57,386 nt of DNA from Microaerobacter geothermalis (lineage in GTDB: Bacteria > Bacillota > Bacilli > DSM-22679). The position numbers and the translations under genes are program-made. Under the pieces are notes generated by a model. That model saw only the letters and a list, made by a program, of their open reading frames with translations. It was not told the DNA's origin and searched no databases. Numbering within the stretch: the first letter of the stretch is position 1; each line of letters begins with the position of its first letter. Below, in pieces: positions 45,188-55,083 of the stretch. The stretch is from contig NZ_JAKIHL010000016.1 of the NCBI RefSeq assembly GCF_021608135.1, positions 1 through 57,386 of the forward strand, given 5' to 3'.

Positions 45188-45288
45188 TAAAAAGTGCAAG
45201 TGCCATGAGTCGTTGCAGGCACAGAGCCGTTTCAAAAAAAAACGGATGCTGTTGTCTATGTGCGACGCATTGGCACTTTTTCTTTTCA
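45188..45288. repeat. Long imperfect inverted repeat before tnsA
   Basis: AAAAAGTGC...AGTGCCATGAGTCG near 45189 pairs imperfectly with CGACGCATTGGCACTTTTT ending near 45285, enclosing a smaller GCCGTTT/AAACGG stem (45226-45246). With a T-rich tail it can be the recombinase terminator, or a control stem in the tns leader. Confidence 0.55.
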
Positions 45289-45307
45289 GGCAATGGAGGC
45301 GAATCAA

Positions 45308-46159
45308 TTGGCAAGAAGCTCAGACTGGACAGAAGCAAAGCTGAAACGATTTTTGGCGGAGGGTCGGGGGCAAGGTGAACGCGAAAGCTATCGTCCTTGG
45401 CTGACGGTAATGGATATTCCCAGTCGCGGCAGGGCAAGCCGAGTGTTTTCAAGAAAGTGCAACCGTGTGGTGCATCTGCTCACCGATACGCAACTTCGAT
45501 ACTTTTACCTGCTGGAATGGGATGAATCGATACTGGATATCAAGGAACAGTTTCCGCTTCTTGATGCAGAGACCATCGTGGATCAAATGGACGAGTCGCT
45601 CTTAAAGCGGCTCAAGGATCCCAAAACGGAAGTGCCTCATGTGATTACTACAACGTTCGTGATTACGGCAAAGGATCATGAAGGCAGAGAAATCCAGTAT
45701 GCCCGTGCCATCAAAGATGCCGCCGAACTGGAGAAAAAGGCAGCTTTGGAGAGGTTGGAAATTCAGCGGCGGTTTTGGGAAGCCTGTCAGGTGGATTTTG
45801 CCGTTGTGACCCAGCACGAAATTCCATATCAGCGAAGCCGCAACATTGAATGGGTATTGTCTGCTTTGAACGTTCAGGATTACGGATTTTCGATATCGCA
45901 AATCCAGACATATGCCTCGATCCTACAGGAGCAACTGTTGTCCTCTGACCAAAGTCTCCGTGCCATCCTGGCTTCCTTTGAAAGGGAGATGAAAGAGGAT
46001 GCGGGCACAGGGCTTTTGGTGTTCAGGTACTTGATCGCTTCCCGACTCATCCAGGTCAACATGGACGTAGACATTCAGCTGTCTGCGACACCCATGGACC
46101 TTGGGCTAAAGGTCAATATGCTCCAGGGAGGGGAGAGGAGATTTGGAGCTGTGCGTTAA
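45308..46159 (+). CDS. tnsA: Tn7-like endonuclease TnsA
   Basis: About 283 residues. TnsA cuts the 5' strand ends of the transposon. The family N-terminus SRGRASRVFSRKCNRVVHLLTDTQLRYFYLLEWDESILDIKEQFPL holds the catalytic Glu (KEQFPL). The next motif, normally TTDF with a catalytic Asp, reads ITTTFVIT here near residue 116, while the Lys of ARAIKDA is kept. So the nuclease may be inactive, if the alignment by eye is right. TTG 45308 behind GGAGGCGA is preferred to GTG 45260. It overlaps tnsB by 17 nt. Confidence 0.85.
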   Translation: MARSSDWTEAKLKRFLAEGRGQGERESYRPWLTVMDIPSRGRASRVFSRKCNRVVHLLTDTQLRYFYLLEWDESILDIKEQFPLLDAETIVDQMDESLLKRLKDPKTEVPHVITTTFVITAKDHEGREIQYARAIKDAAELEKKAALERLEIQRRFWEACQVDFAVVTQHEIPYQRSRNIEWVLSALNVQDYGFSISQIQTYASILQEQLLSSDQSLRAILASFEREMKEDAGTGLLVFRYLIASRLIQVNMDVDIQLSATPMDLGLKVNMLQGGERRFGAVR

Positions 46160-48281
46160 TACCGTGATCAACTATGTCGGCGAACAACCGCTTGAACGCA
46201 TCCTTTGGATGGATGCGGAACAAAAAGCATGCTTTGTCATTGACATCAATGGCAACCAATTTCCCCAAAGCCGTTGGCTGGAGGAAATCCGATACGGAAT
46301 CGAGCAAGGCTTGATTGGAATTGAAGAATCCGATCCGTGGGCCTGCATTGTGGATCCCGACATGCTGTCGGAAAAGGAAAAAGAGAAGTGGGAAACGGAT
46401 TGGCAGATCGTCCAGGCGATTGCTTCCAAAAATTTTGAACCGCAAATCTTCGTTTCAACCGAACGGTCGAAGCTCGTTCGCCAGGCGGCGGAGAGGTTTG
46501 GGCTGTCGGAAAAGCAGATCGGGAGAATCCTCAAAAGGTATTGGAGCCGCGGCAAAACCAAGCTGGAGGTGTTGCCCGATTTCGCCAACCGTGGCGGCAA
46601 GGGAAAAGAACGGAGTCAGGCGGCAAGGAAGCGGGGCAGACCAAAACGGTTTGATTCCATCTATGCGGAAATGAACGTGGGCGAAGAGGTCAAAAAGATT
46701 TTTCGGATTGCCTTGGACAAGTATTACTATAAAGCCAATCGCCCCTCCCTCCGCTGGGCGTATGAGCAGATGCTGAAAGAATATTTTGCTGTGGATCGCA
46801 AGCTGGACAACGGAGTCGAGCTTCCCGTCATGGAAAGCGGTACGGCGATTCCTTCCTTTTCGCAATTCCGTTACTGGTTTCGCAAATGGCGGGATTTGAA
46901 AAAGGAAATCTCCCTGCGGGAAAGTGCGAAAAAGTTCCATCAGCGGTACCGACCTGTTTTGGGTTCCACCCAGCAAGACGTGTTTGGTCCTGGATCGGTT
47001 TATCAGATAGACGCTACAGTAGCAGACGTTTATCTCGTCAGTTCGTTTGACCGAAGAAGGATCATAGGGCGTCCTGTGCTGTACCTGGTGATGGATGGGT
47101 ACAGCCGAATGATCGCAGGTCTATACGTTGGGCTGGAGGGCCCAAGCTGGCAAGGAGCGATGATGGCGTTGAAAAATGCGTGCGAATCGAAGGTGGATTG
47201 GTGCCGTCAATTTGGAATCGAGATCCGCGAAGAAGATTGACCATGCGTATATCTGCCCGAATCGATTCTGGCGGACAGAGGGGAACTGCTTTCCGACAAG
47301 GCGTTGTCCATCATCGAGCATTTGCAAATTGCAGTGAAAAACACTTCCCCGTATCGCCCCGACTGGAAAGCGGTGGTGGAAAAACATTTTGACCTCATTC
47401 AAACGCACGTAAAACCGTTTTTGCCTGGAGCGATTCAAGAGGACTTTCAGGAACGGGGAGCTAAAGATTATCGGCTGAACGCCGCTCTCACCATCCCAGA
47501 GTTCACGCAAATCCTCATCAAATGCGTGTTGTACTACAATAATCGACATTATTTGACAGGATACCAGCGGGATGCTGATCAGATTGCGGAAAATGTTCAG
47601 CCGATCCCCATTCAACTTTGGAACTTTGGCATCCAGCACCGTTCGGGAAGACTCCGCAAGGTGTCGGAAGATATTTTGCGTTTCAATCTGTTGCCGACGG
47701 AGGAGGCGACGGTGACGCCTGGCGGAATCCGTTTTCAAGGCATTTATTACAGTTGCCCTACAGCGTTGAAGGAGAAATGGTTTGTTCATGCCCGTACGCA
47801 TGGCATATTTAAAGTCGCTGTTTCCTATGATCCGAGAAATGTCAGCCAAATCTATTTGCGATTGGGCAGAACCCAATATGATGTGTGCAATTTACTGGAG
47901 TCCCAGGCTCGGTATCGGAATCAAAGTCTGGAGGATGTGAACTATCTGCTTGCATGGGAGAAGCAGAATCAGGCGGAATCGCAAGACCTGGAATTGAAAG
48001 AGCGGATATCGCTTGCGGCGGAAATTGAAGCGATTGTCGAGGAAGCCAGGAGGAAAACCCGTGCTGAATCTCTTTCTCTGTCCAAAACCCAAAAACTGAG
48101 GGACATAAGGGAGAACAGGCGGCAAGAGAAAGAAGTGAACAGAAAACAGGAAAGTTTTTCGTTGGTGAGATCTTCGGCAAGTGAACGTTCGGAACGGCGG
48201 GATGAGGAAGTTCAGGAAGAACGAAGCTATTTGAGAATCTTGAAACAAAAGCAGGAGGATGTGTTTTATGGAGATCGTTAG
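46143..48281 (+). pseudogene. tnsB: Tn7-like transposase TnsB with in-frame TGA
   Basis: A 712-codon gene of normal family length (Tn7 TnsB is about 700). The rve/DDE domain has the first Asp in YQIDATVADVYLV near residue 290, the second in LADRGELLSDKAL near 376 and Glu in YRPDWKAVVEKHF near 412. Codon 366, at 47238-47240, is TGA where the family has Trp (EEDWPC...LPE). Downstream the frame stays open to the natural C-terminus. The protein made would lack two of three catalytic residues. A sequencing error or a recent nonsense mutation are both possible. Starts at TTG after GGAGGGGAGAGGAG. Confidence 0.9.
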
Positions 48282-49892
48282 ATTGCCAAACGGAACGGAA
48301 GCGGTTGTTGCGACATACCGAAAGCAGGTCATTCCCGATTTTGCGGGCAATCCGTGGATCGAGGCGTTGCCCGACATTTTATCGCCTGAACAGGTGATCG
48401 AAGCATTGTCCAGTTACCCGCCGATGGATCCGTTGGAAAGACAGTTGGAACCGCATCTTCGCATTCACCTGATCCCGCAACGGCTTTCCCAATACTTTCA
48501 ACCTTTGGAACAACATCTGGTGCTTTATGACGCGATTTCGTCGATGATTCGGGGCGGATATGTCGAACGCAATCCGTTTTCGCCGAGCGTCATCAGGCGA
48601 TTATCTCAAATGGAGAACAGGCAAAGGGGCAATGTATATCCGCCGCATTCGACTGCCAAAAGCATGGCGTTGATTGGCATTTCGGGTTCGGGGAAAACCA
48701 GCTCGCTGAACCGAATCCTTGCCCTCTTCCCGCAAGTGATCGTTCATTCCGAGTATCAGGGACAAGACTTTCCCAGATACCAGGTCACGCATATTCGTTT
48801 GGAGGCCCATATGACGGGAGCCTAAAGGCTTTATGCTTGCAATTGTTTTCCGCCATCGATACGCTTTTGGGAACGCAGTATCTGGAGAGATACGGAAACG
48901 GGAAATGGTCAACGAACGTGATGATCCCAATTTTGTCCAGATTATTGCAAAATATGGGGGCGGGCATACTGGTCGTTGATGAAATTCAACATCTCAGTCT
49001 TTTCAGAAGCGGCGGTTCCGCCCAAGTGCTCAATTTTTTCACGACCCTGATCAACTCAGCCCAAATCCCCGTTCTGTTGGTGGGCACACCGAAAAGTTTG
49101 AAGGTGCTTACCTCGGAATTTCGCCAGGCACGACGAAGCTTAAGCGGGCATGGCGGTTTTCTGTGGGATCGTTTGAAAAAAGATGAAAACTGGGCATTGT
49201 TTCTGTCAGGATTGTGGCAATACCAGTGGACGAGACACGTGGAGGGGCTGACACAGGAATTGTCCGATGTCATGTACGAGGAGACACAAGGGATCCTAGA
49301 TTTGTCCTTGAAACTTTTCGTGATGACGCAAGTGCGGGCAATCGTCGCTGGAAAAGAGAAGATCACCGCCGAGTTGATTCGCAAAGTGGCGAAGGAACAA
49401 TTCAAAATCATCCGCCCCATGCTCGATGCCCTGCAGGATGGACGAAAAACGCAGTTGCTGGATTATGAGGACATTGTCGTTCCCGATGTGGAAGAATTTA
49501 TTCAAAGGGAGCGAATTCAAATCGATGTGCAAACTTTTATCCAGGAAACCCGAAAACGAACCGAATCCAGGCAGGAACAAATTGTGCGGGTGAAAGACGA
49601 AGCCATCATTCGACTGCAGTTATTGGGGATTTCCGAACGACAAGCTTCGGAACTGGTGAGAGCCGTGTTAACCGAGCAACCGAGTGCTTCCGATGTCAAT
49701 GAAGTCGTCAAGGCGGCTTTTCAATTATCGATTCAAAAGAAACAGGACAGACAGGGCGGGAAGGTAAACCCTGCGGAAGACGAACGTGACTTGCGGTTGA
49801 TCGTGAAAAAGGGCAAGGATGAGGGAATGACCGCTTATGATGCTCTGAAACAGGCAGGCGTGATCCGAATCGACAAGTGGTGTGCGGGGTGA
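48268..49892 (+). pseudogene. tnsC: Tn7-like AAA+ regulator TnsC, frameshifted
   Basis: About 541 codons if one base is restored. Walker A is GISGSGKTSS near residue 137 and Walker B ILVVDEIQHL near 233. TnsC links target selector and transposase. At 48806-48808 the run GGCCCAT has one C fewer than needed: the first frame ends HIRLEA then HMTGA-stop, while the next frame continues as PYDGSLKALCLQLFSAIDTLLGTQY, the family sequence. The cut lies between Walker A and B, so the gene is inactive as written. ATG 48268 follows AGGAGG. Overlaps tnsB by 14 nt. Confidence 0.9.
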
Positions 49893-49898
49893 AGGCGA

Positions 49899-51782
49899 GT
49901 GCTCGTATTTTTTCCTGCCCCCTATCCCGATGAACTCCTGTATTCCGTCTGTGCCCGTTATCGCAAGCTGACAGGAGATTCAAGTCCCAAGAACCTGCTT
50001 CAGGATTTGTTCGGCAAGAACAACGTCCTGGCTTCCGTGGATTTGCCGTCCCATATCGGGGCATTGGTCGCTCGGCTTCCCGTCGGTTCCAAAATAACGG
50101 CGGAACGATTGGTCATGGATCACACGATGTATCCTTTTTATTCCGCTTTTCTTCCTCCGAAGCAAGCAAGATCGGTTTTGGAGGCGATGGTCAGCGGAAG
50201 CGGCAAACGGATTTATGCCCAGGCGGGAGTCATGGCGAGTTCGATTCGCACCTCGCCAACCTTTCGCTACTGCCCCCTTTGTTTTCAGGAGGATTTGAAG
50301 CGGTACGGTGAATTGTATTGGCATCGCATGCATCACATTCCTGGCTGGGATGTGTGCGTCAAACATGGAACGTGGCTGAACAACAGCAAGGTTGCCCTGT
50401 GGCAAATGAACAAACATGTGTTTGCGGAACCGACGGAAGAAGTTTGTCCTTTGGATCAGGTTGCGTACATAACGGATTCGGAACTGCTTTCGCATTACCG
50501 TTCCATAGGCAACGGCATTGAAGCCTTGCTCACGCAACGTTTTCCTCATCGGCCGCTCGATTGGTTTCAGAGGCATTATGAAGCCAGGCTTCGGCAAAAG
50601 CATTATGCTTCCCTTGTCAGCGGGAAAGTGGATCAAGCAATGCTTCAACGGGATTTTGTTCAATACTACAGAAAGGAGTTTTTGGAACGATTACAGTCCA
50701 GCTTGCGGGGAGAAAGCAATTGGCTGGCGATGATGGCCAGAAAGCATCGGAAATCCTTTCATCCTTTGCGGCATCTGCTTTTGATGAATTTTTTGGGTGT
50801 CACGCTTGATGAAATGTTTTATCAGGATGAGCAGTGCAAGCCGTTTGGGGATGGACCGTGGGTTTGCTTGAATCCTGCGGCGGAGCATTATCAACAAGCG
50901 GTTGTCACAGATTTGGTTCTTAGCACATGTGAAAAGACCAGGGAGGTGATTGGGACATTTTCTTGTTCCTGTGGTTTTGTTTATACAAGAAGAGCTGGAG
51001 ATAGAGATCCGAACAAAATATCCAGAGTGAAACAATATGGGGAGACATGGGAACGCGAATGCCTGCGGTTGGCTAACGAAGGATTCAGTTTGCGAGAAAT
51101 TGGGCGGCGGCTTCATGCGGATCCCAAGACCGTTAAGAAGCATATCAGGGGAAAGGAAGTAAAGGATGGACGGCGAAATTCACAACGGGAACGGGATCGA
51201 ATCGAGTGGCTGTCCCTTCAACAACAGCATCCGAATTTATCCAAAACCGAGCTTCGGAAACTGAATCCTGCACTGTACGCCCGTTTGTATCGAAATGATC
51301 GGATTTGGCTCGATAAGCATTCCCCTGAAACCAACAATAAGAAGACCAGGAACGTTCGGGTCGATTGGAATCAACGCGATCTTGAAGTGCTGGCGAAAAT
51401 TCAGCATGCCGCAAGTCAAATTCTTGAATCCAACGGAAAGCCCAAAAGATTGACAGTGAGCAGAATCGGGGCAATTGCTGGTGTCAGACCTTTACTGGAG
51501 AAACATTTGGATCGCCTGCCCGAAACCAAACAATATCTGGAGCAAATGGTTGAAAGTGAAGAACAGTTTCGATGGCGAAAAATTCAGTGGGCTATTGAGG
51601 AGTTGAAACGGCAAGGCGAACCATTGCAGGAATGGAAAGTGCTCAGAAAAGCGGGCATTCGCAAGGAACATGCTCCAATGGAATTGCTTAGGCAACTTGA
51701 TTCGATTTTCATTGAGAAAGCGGCAAGAATTTGTTATGATGATCTCATCCCATTGGATGTTTGGAAAAAGGAAAGAAGTTAA
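49899..51782 (+). CDS. tnsD: TniQ/TnsD-type target selector
   Basis: A 627-residue protein starting at GTG, 6 bp after tnsC. The N-terminal TniQ domain reads FFPAPYPDELLYSVCARYRKLTGDSS, then the zinc motif CPLCFQEDLKRYGELYWHRMHHIPGWDVCVKHG near residues 124-156. The long C-terminal part contains a helix-turn-helix (EGFSLREIGRRLHADPKTVKKHIRG). Length and layout are those of TnsD, which binds a fixed chromosomal site, and the island's place at glmS suggests that this one reads the glmS 3' end. It is the only intact-looking Tns targeting protein; no TnsE or second TniQ was found. Confidence 0.88.
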   Translation: MLVFFPAPYPDELLYSVCARYRKLTGDSSPKNLLQDLFGKNNVLASVDLPSHIGALVARLPVGSKITAERLVMDHTMYPFYSAFLPPKQARSVLEAMVSGSGKRIYAQAGVMASSIRTSPTFRYCPLCFQEDLKRYGELYWHRMHHIPGWDVCVKHGTWLNNSKVALWQMNKHVFAEPTEEVCPLDQVAYITDSELLSHYRSIGNGIEALLTQRFPHRPLDWFQRHYEARLRQKHYASLVSGKVDQAMLQRDFVQYYRKEFLERLQSSLRGESNWLAMMARKHRKSFHPLRHLLLMNFLGVTLDEMFYQDEQCKPFGDGPWVCLNPAAEHYQQAVVTDLVLSTCEKTREVIGTFSCSCGFVYTRRAGDRDPNKISRVKQYGETWERECLRLANEGFSLREIGRRLHADPKTVKKHIRGKEVKDGRRNSQRERDRIEWLSLQQQHPNLSKTELRKLNPALYARLYRNDRIWLDKHSPETNNKKTRNVRVDWNQRDLEVLAKIQHAASQILESNGKPKRLTVSRIGAIAGVRPLLEKHLDRLPETKQYLEQMVESEEQFRWRKIQWAIEELKRQGEPLQEWKVLRKAGIRKEHAPMELLRQLDSIFIEKAARICYDDLIPLDVWKKERS

Positions 51783-51827
51783 AATGAAATTGTTCATTTT
51801 TTACAAAAACCATAAAATTCCAAACCA

Positions 51828-51857
51828 ACGCTCAGTCGAAAGACTGGGCGTTTTTAA
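51828..51857 (+). terminator. Terminator of the tns operon
   Basis: ACGCTCAGTC and GACTGGGCGT pair around four bases with one G-U pair and lead into TTTTT. Confidence 0.85.
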
Positions 51858-51904
51858 TTGTGTTTTCTTTGAAACAGAATGAGGTCTGGAAGGAGTGATT
51901 GCAA

Positions 51905-52036
51905 ATGAAAAAGATGATGGAGAATCTGCAGGATAAACATTGGCTTCAAGATGTCTGCATGGAAATGTTGGCGTGTTTTCTCATGCTTTGTGCTAGCATT
52001 GTGATTGGCTCTTTTTTCAAGTCGTTGCTGTTTTAG
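51905..52036 (+). CDS. Small membrane protein (43 aa)
   Basis: Reads MKKMMENLQDKHWLQDVCME and then a hydrophobic helix (MLACFLMLCASIVIGSFF). GGAAGGAGTG lies upstream at a good distance. Family unknown. Confidence 0.6.
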   Translation: MKKMMENLQDKHWLQDVCMEMLACFLMLCASIVIGSFFKSLLF

Positions 52037-52070
52037 GGCTTGAACATGGTGGATTGGGAGGGAAAGGGAA

Positions 52071-52301
52071 ATGATCGTTTTTAATATTCAGGTATCTGAA
52101 GAGCTGAGAGAAAAAATCAAGCAAACGGTCAAGGATCAACTGCATGACCTGGAAGACGGTGAGCCCTTTGCCATTCTTGGTGGAGAACGGCTTATTGTCG
52201 GTTACAGGCAGGAAGGCGGCAAAGTGGTGATTGAGCAAATCGTGGAGAAAGTGATCGGTCTCGAAGACATGGCGGGAGAACAGCAGAAACCGACAGAGTG
52301 A
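52071..52301 (+). CDS. Small hypothetical protein (76 aa)
   Basis: An alpha/beta protein (NIQVSEELREKIKQTVKDQLHDLEDGEPFAILGGERLIVGYRQEGGKVVIEQIVEKV). GGGAAAGGGAA precedes ATG. It lies 15 bp before the diguanylate cyclase gene and is likely co-transcribed. Confidence 0.6.
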   Translation: MIVFNIQVSEELREKIKQTVKDQLHDLEDGEPFAILGGERLIVGYRQEGGKVVIEQIVEKVIGLEDMAGEQQKPTE

Positions 52302-52316
52302 GAAAGGAATGCCAAG

Positions 52317-53333
52317 GTGACAGGGCCAACGAACCGACCGTTCATGAAAGTGGATTTACAGCAAGAGATGAATGAGCTTTGGAAGAAAACAGTGCGATAT
52401 TCGAAACAATATGTGACGAAGGGTCGATATTTGCAACCCTTCCGAATTCAGGAGGTTCAGGAAATGGATAAAGAAACTGCCGAACATCATTTCGAAACAT
52501 CGAAGTTTAAAGAGGTCGTGATGCAATCGAAAGACATCATTTATTACTGCCTTGTCAAGCCAAAGCCGCAAGTGTTGTTTGTCAATGCGGCTTTGGAACA
52601 GTATTTCGGTCCAGGCTCAGTAAAACAATGCTATGAGCAACCCGAATACTTTTACCGCCGTTTGCACCCTGATTTCCGTGACATCATCCAGAAAAAATGG
52701 AGCGGGGATTTCGACTATGACAAGCCCATCATTCAATGTTGGCTGGATGAAAATGGACGAGAACGGTGGTTTGAAGAGCTGGCCACGCCAGTTTACGAAA
52801 ACGGAGAGCTGATTGCGATGCATGGCATTCTCCGAAACATCGATGAGTGGATCCAGCTTCAAAAAGATCTGGAGTATCGGATCTCGCATGACGCTTTGAC
52901 GGGGGCTTTTAGCAGGAATTTTTTTGAGAGGATGATGAAACGATACGACGATGAAGTAGACGTTCCTATGGCGATCATCCTATGCGACCTGGACGAACTG
53001 AAAACGGTGAATGATCACTTCGGGCACAGGGAAGGGGATCGGCTTATCAAGGAAGCCGCCAAAATACTGATGAATTTTCAGTCGGAAAAAGTGCTTGTTT
53101 CGAGAATTGGCGGCGACGAGTTTGCCATCCTGGTCATCGAAATGGAATTATCGGAAGTGAAAAAGCTGGTTGAAAAAATGGATGAAGCCATCAATGGCTA
53201 CAATAACAGGGATTGGCCGATGAAGATGTCCTATGGCTACGCTTTTTCCCGCTCGTCCAAAGGAAACATGGAGCGATTATTCGAGGAAGCGGATCGAAAC
53301 ATGTATGACAACAAGTTTGGGAAAAAGGGATGA
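52317..53333 (+). CDS. PAS-GGDEF diguanylate cyclase
   Basis: A 338-residue cytoplasmic protein. Residues 70-185 form a PAS-like sensor ending ATPVYENGELIAMHGILRNIDE. The GGDEF domain begins HDALTGAFSRNFF and has the intact active site RIGGDEF near residue 264, with DLDELKTVNDHFGHREGD before it. It should make c-di-GMP from GTP. An RxxD inhibitory site is not obvious. GTG 52317 is the likely start. Its presence as cargo is unusual. Confidence 0.88.
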   Translation: MTGPTNRPFMKVDLQQEMNELWKKTVRYSKQYVTKGRYLQPFRIQEVQEMDKETAEHHFETSKFKEVVMQSKDIIYYCLVKPKPQVLFVNAALEQYFGPGSVKQCYEQPEYFYRRLHPDFRDIIQKKWSGDFDYDKPIIQCWLDENGRERWFEELATPVYENGELIAMHGILRNIDEWIQLQKDLEYRISHDALTGAFSRNFFERMMKRYDDEVDVPMAIILCDLDELKTVNDHFGHREGDRLIKEAAKILMNFQSEKVLVSRIGGDEFAILVIEMELSEVKKLVEKMDEAINGYNNRDWPMKMSYGYAFSRSSKGNMERLFEEADRNMYDNKFGKKG

Positions 53334-53362
53334 AACAGTTTCCAAAGATATGGGTATAAGGT

Positions 53363-53788
53363 ATGAATATTATACGTCAAGAAATGAACTTTAAATTTGC
53401 AGAAGGATTTGCGGAGGGCATTGCGTCACTGACAGCGAGAATACGTGAGGAACTTATGGACGCTACCAACGAAGATGGATTTGAAAGGCTTTTTAAAATA
53501 CTCATCAAGTTTGGAAATTTATCGGAAAAAGAAATCGAAGAAATATGTGAATTGAAAAATTTGGATGCCGTCCAAAGAAAAATGTATAAGCAGTTTGCAG
53601 AAGGCGTAGCAACGGTGAGATCGGATATTCGTCAAAAGTTGATTTTAGCAATAAGACATAATAAATCGAGCGAATGGATACGTGAGCTCATTGAACTGGG
53701 TAAATTCACTGACCAAGAGGTTAGAGAGATTTACTCAGAAGCAAAAAATAACTATACGCAATGTTCAATTTTTGCTAAGCCTCCTTAA
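53363..53788 (+). CDS. Hypothetical helical protein with internal repeat
   Basis: A 141-residue protein. FAEGFAEGIASLTARIREELMDATN and QFAEGVATVRSDIRQKLILAIRHN are two copies of about 65 residues, each ending in an ITEE/EICE-type tail (LSEKEIEEICELKN; FTDQEVREIYSEAK). So it is an internal duplication of a short helical unit. No family named; similar repeats occur near Rpn/PDDEXK-family transposase genes. Confidence 0.6.
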   Translation: MNIIRQEMNFKFAEGFAEGIASLTARIREELMDATNEDGFERLFKILIKFGNLSEKEIEEICELKNLDAVQRKMYKQFAEGVATVRSDIRQKLILAIRHNKSSEWIRELIELGKFTDQEVREIYSEAKNNYTQCSIFAKPP

Positions 53789-53932
53789 AGCTTCATCGTT
53801 TCGGTCACAAATGCGGTTTGTTTGTTCACGGATGAACCGCATGCGGTCTTCTTTGGACATTTTTGAGAAATCAGGTTTTTTATAGCCGATTGGTTTTGCA
53901 ATGTTGTTTTTTTCTTCCTTGCCGTTGCACAT
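53765..53932 (-). CDS. Small hypothetical protein (55 aa)
   Basis: Reads MCNGKEEKNNIAKPIGYKKP then a basic helix (MSKEDRMRFIREQTNRICDRN). GGGAGAGGATAGT lies directly ahead of ATG. It overlaps the convergent gene by 24 nt. Looks like a real short gene. Confidence 0.55.
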   Translation of the reverse strand: MCNGKEEKNNIAKPIGYKKPDFSKMSKEDRMRFIREQTNRICDRNDEALRRLSKN

Positions 53933-53971
53933 ACTATCCTCTCCCAGGTTTTTTCTCAGACGTTCGCGGTG

Positions 53972-54448
53972 TTACTTTGCTTCTCCCATGAGCATTTGCT
54001 TGATCTGATCGCTATTTTTGCACATTAACACCTTTAACAGGTAAGAAAAATGATGACGGCGGTTCGGAGCCTTAAGATAACGCTCAGGATGACCAAAAAA
54101 ATCTATTGCGTATTCAAATATGTCCTCTATTAGATTTTCCACCGCCGTTTCTTTATTTTTGCCGTTTGCGTATAGTTCAAGTTCGTCCACACCGACTGTG
54201 ATTGAATCATCTTCTTCAGGAAATGCCACCATTGTGAATGAATAGCTCTGAAGCAACTGTTGCACCAGTTTTTCATTTAACAGAAAGGTGCGAGATTCAT
54301 TTTGCTTTCTTCGTTCTATGATAATTGGATAGAGGTTTTGGACTTGATCCATGATGGATTCCCAATTGCTTTGTACGTCCTCCGCCTTTAATTGAGGGAT
54401 AACCCCTCTTTTCTTGTTTGAATCGCTCTCCAAGTGGTCTTTTTCCAT
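53972..54448 (-). CDS. Hypothetical protein, HicB-like beta segment
   Basis: About 158 residues. The segment FPEEDDSITVGVDELELYANGKNKETAVENLIEDIFEYAIDFF has the shape of HicB-type antitoxins. A mRNA interferase partner is not evident. ATG 54448 follows AAAGGTGG; ATG 54487 is the longest start. Function not assigned. Confidence 0.55.
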   Translation of the reverse strand: MEKDHLESDSNKKRGVIPQLKAEDVQSNWESIMDQVQNLYPIIIERRKQNESRTFLLNEKLVQQLLQSYSFTMVAFPEEDDSITVGVDELELYANGKNKETAVENLIEDIFEYAIDFFGHPERYLKAPNRRHHFSYLLKVLMCKNSDQIKQMLMGEAK

Positions 54449-54591
54449 CAAATCCACCTTTCTGTCCTTCAGCATGATTTCATTCATTTAGTGTGATAAA
54501 GCTCGGACATCATCGAACCAAAACGGAGTATTCAATATAAGCCCCTCATTCTAAAAAGATAGTATACATCATAAAAAACAGGAGGGGTTTG

Positions 54592-54798
54592 ATGTACGGC
54601 CATCAGTTCTATCGGTTTCCCGTTGAAAAAAGGGTTAAATTTATAAATACAGAGTTGAAACAAGGTCGTTTTAATACATTGGAAGAACTGGCGGATGATA
54701 TGTTTCTGGATGCGGAAGAAATGAAAAATGAGCTTAAAAAATACGGATATTATTTTGTCCCAGAGGTCAATCAATTTGTTCATGGTGTTGGAGCATGA
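54592..54798 (+). CDS. Small HTH-like protein (68 aa)
   Basis: Reads YRFPVEKRVKFINTELKQGRFNTLEELADDMFLDAEEMKNELKKYGYYFVPEVNQF, a compact helical domain resembling small DNA-binding proteins. AGGAGGGGTTTG precedes ATG 54592. A candidate regulator of the 53972-55917 genes. Confidence 0.6.
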   Translation: MYGHQFYRFPVEKRVKFINTELKQGRFNTLEELADDMFLDAEEMKNELKKYGYYFVPEVNQFVHGVGA

Positions 54799-54928
54799 CA
54801 TAATTAATTCGTCCTAGTTTCTAGAAGAATGGATTCCCATTGCCAATTGTTCGATGAATATGGATTGTCCTTGGTTATATTACGGTTACTGAAGTTTGTA
54901 AAAAATAAATTACTCCAGAAAAATACTG

Positions 54929-54968
54929 AAAGCACCTGACCGACTCTGTTGGGCGGAGGTGCTTTTTT
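54929..54968 (+). terminator. Terminator after the 68-residue gene
   Basis: AAAGCACCT and AGGTGCTTT pair around 19 bases that include CGACTCTGTTGGGCGG, followed by T. Confidence 0.8.
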
Positions 54969-55083
54969 CATAGGATTTGTGTGATGACAAATGTAAAAGC
55001 GTTATCATAAATTATATTATAGAATGATTGGAAACCTTATTTCAACCACATAAACATTTTAAAGGAATGGGAAGGGGCTTTTC

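Noticed and set aside
47238-47240. Selenocysteine or programmed readthrough at the tnsB TGA
   Set aside because: The expected residue is Trp, no selenocysteine hairpin is visible, and a second lesion in tnsC favours simple decay or sequence error.
45260-51782. CRISPR-associated transposon (CAST)
   Set aside because: TnsABC with a single TniQ was considered, but no Cas effector, second TniQ or array is present. The TniQ is TnsD-sized and the insertion is at glmS, as for protein-guided targeting.
52317-53333. c-di-AMP or hybrid signalling enzyme
   Set aside because: The active site is a plain GGDEF and no DAC domain is present; it is a c-di-GMP type enzyme.
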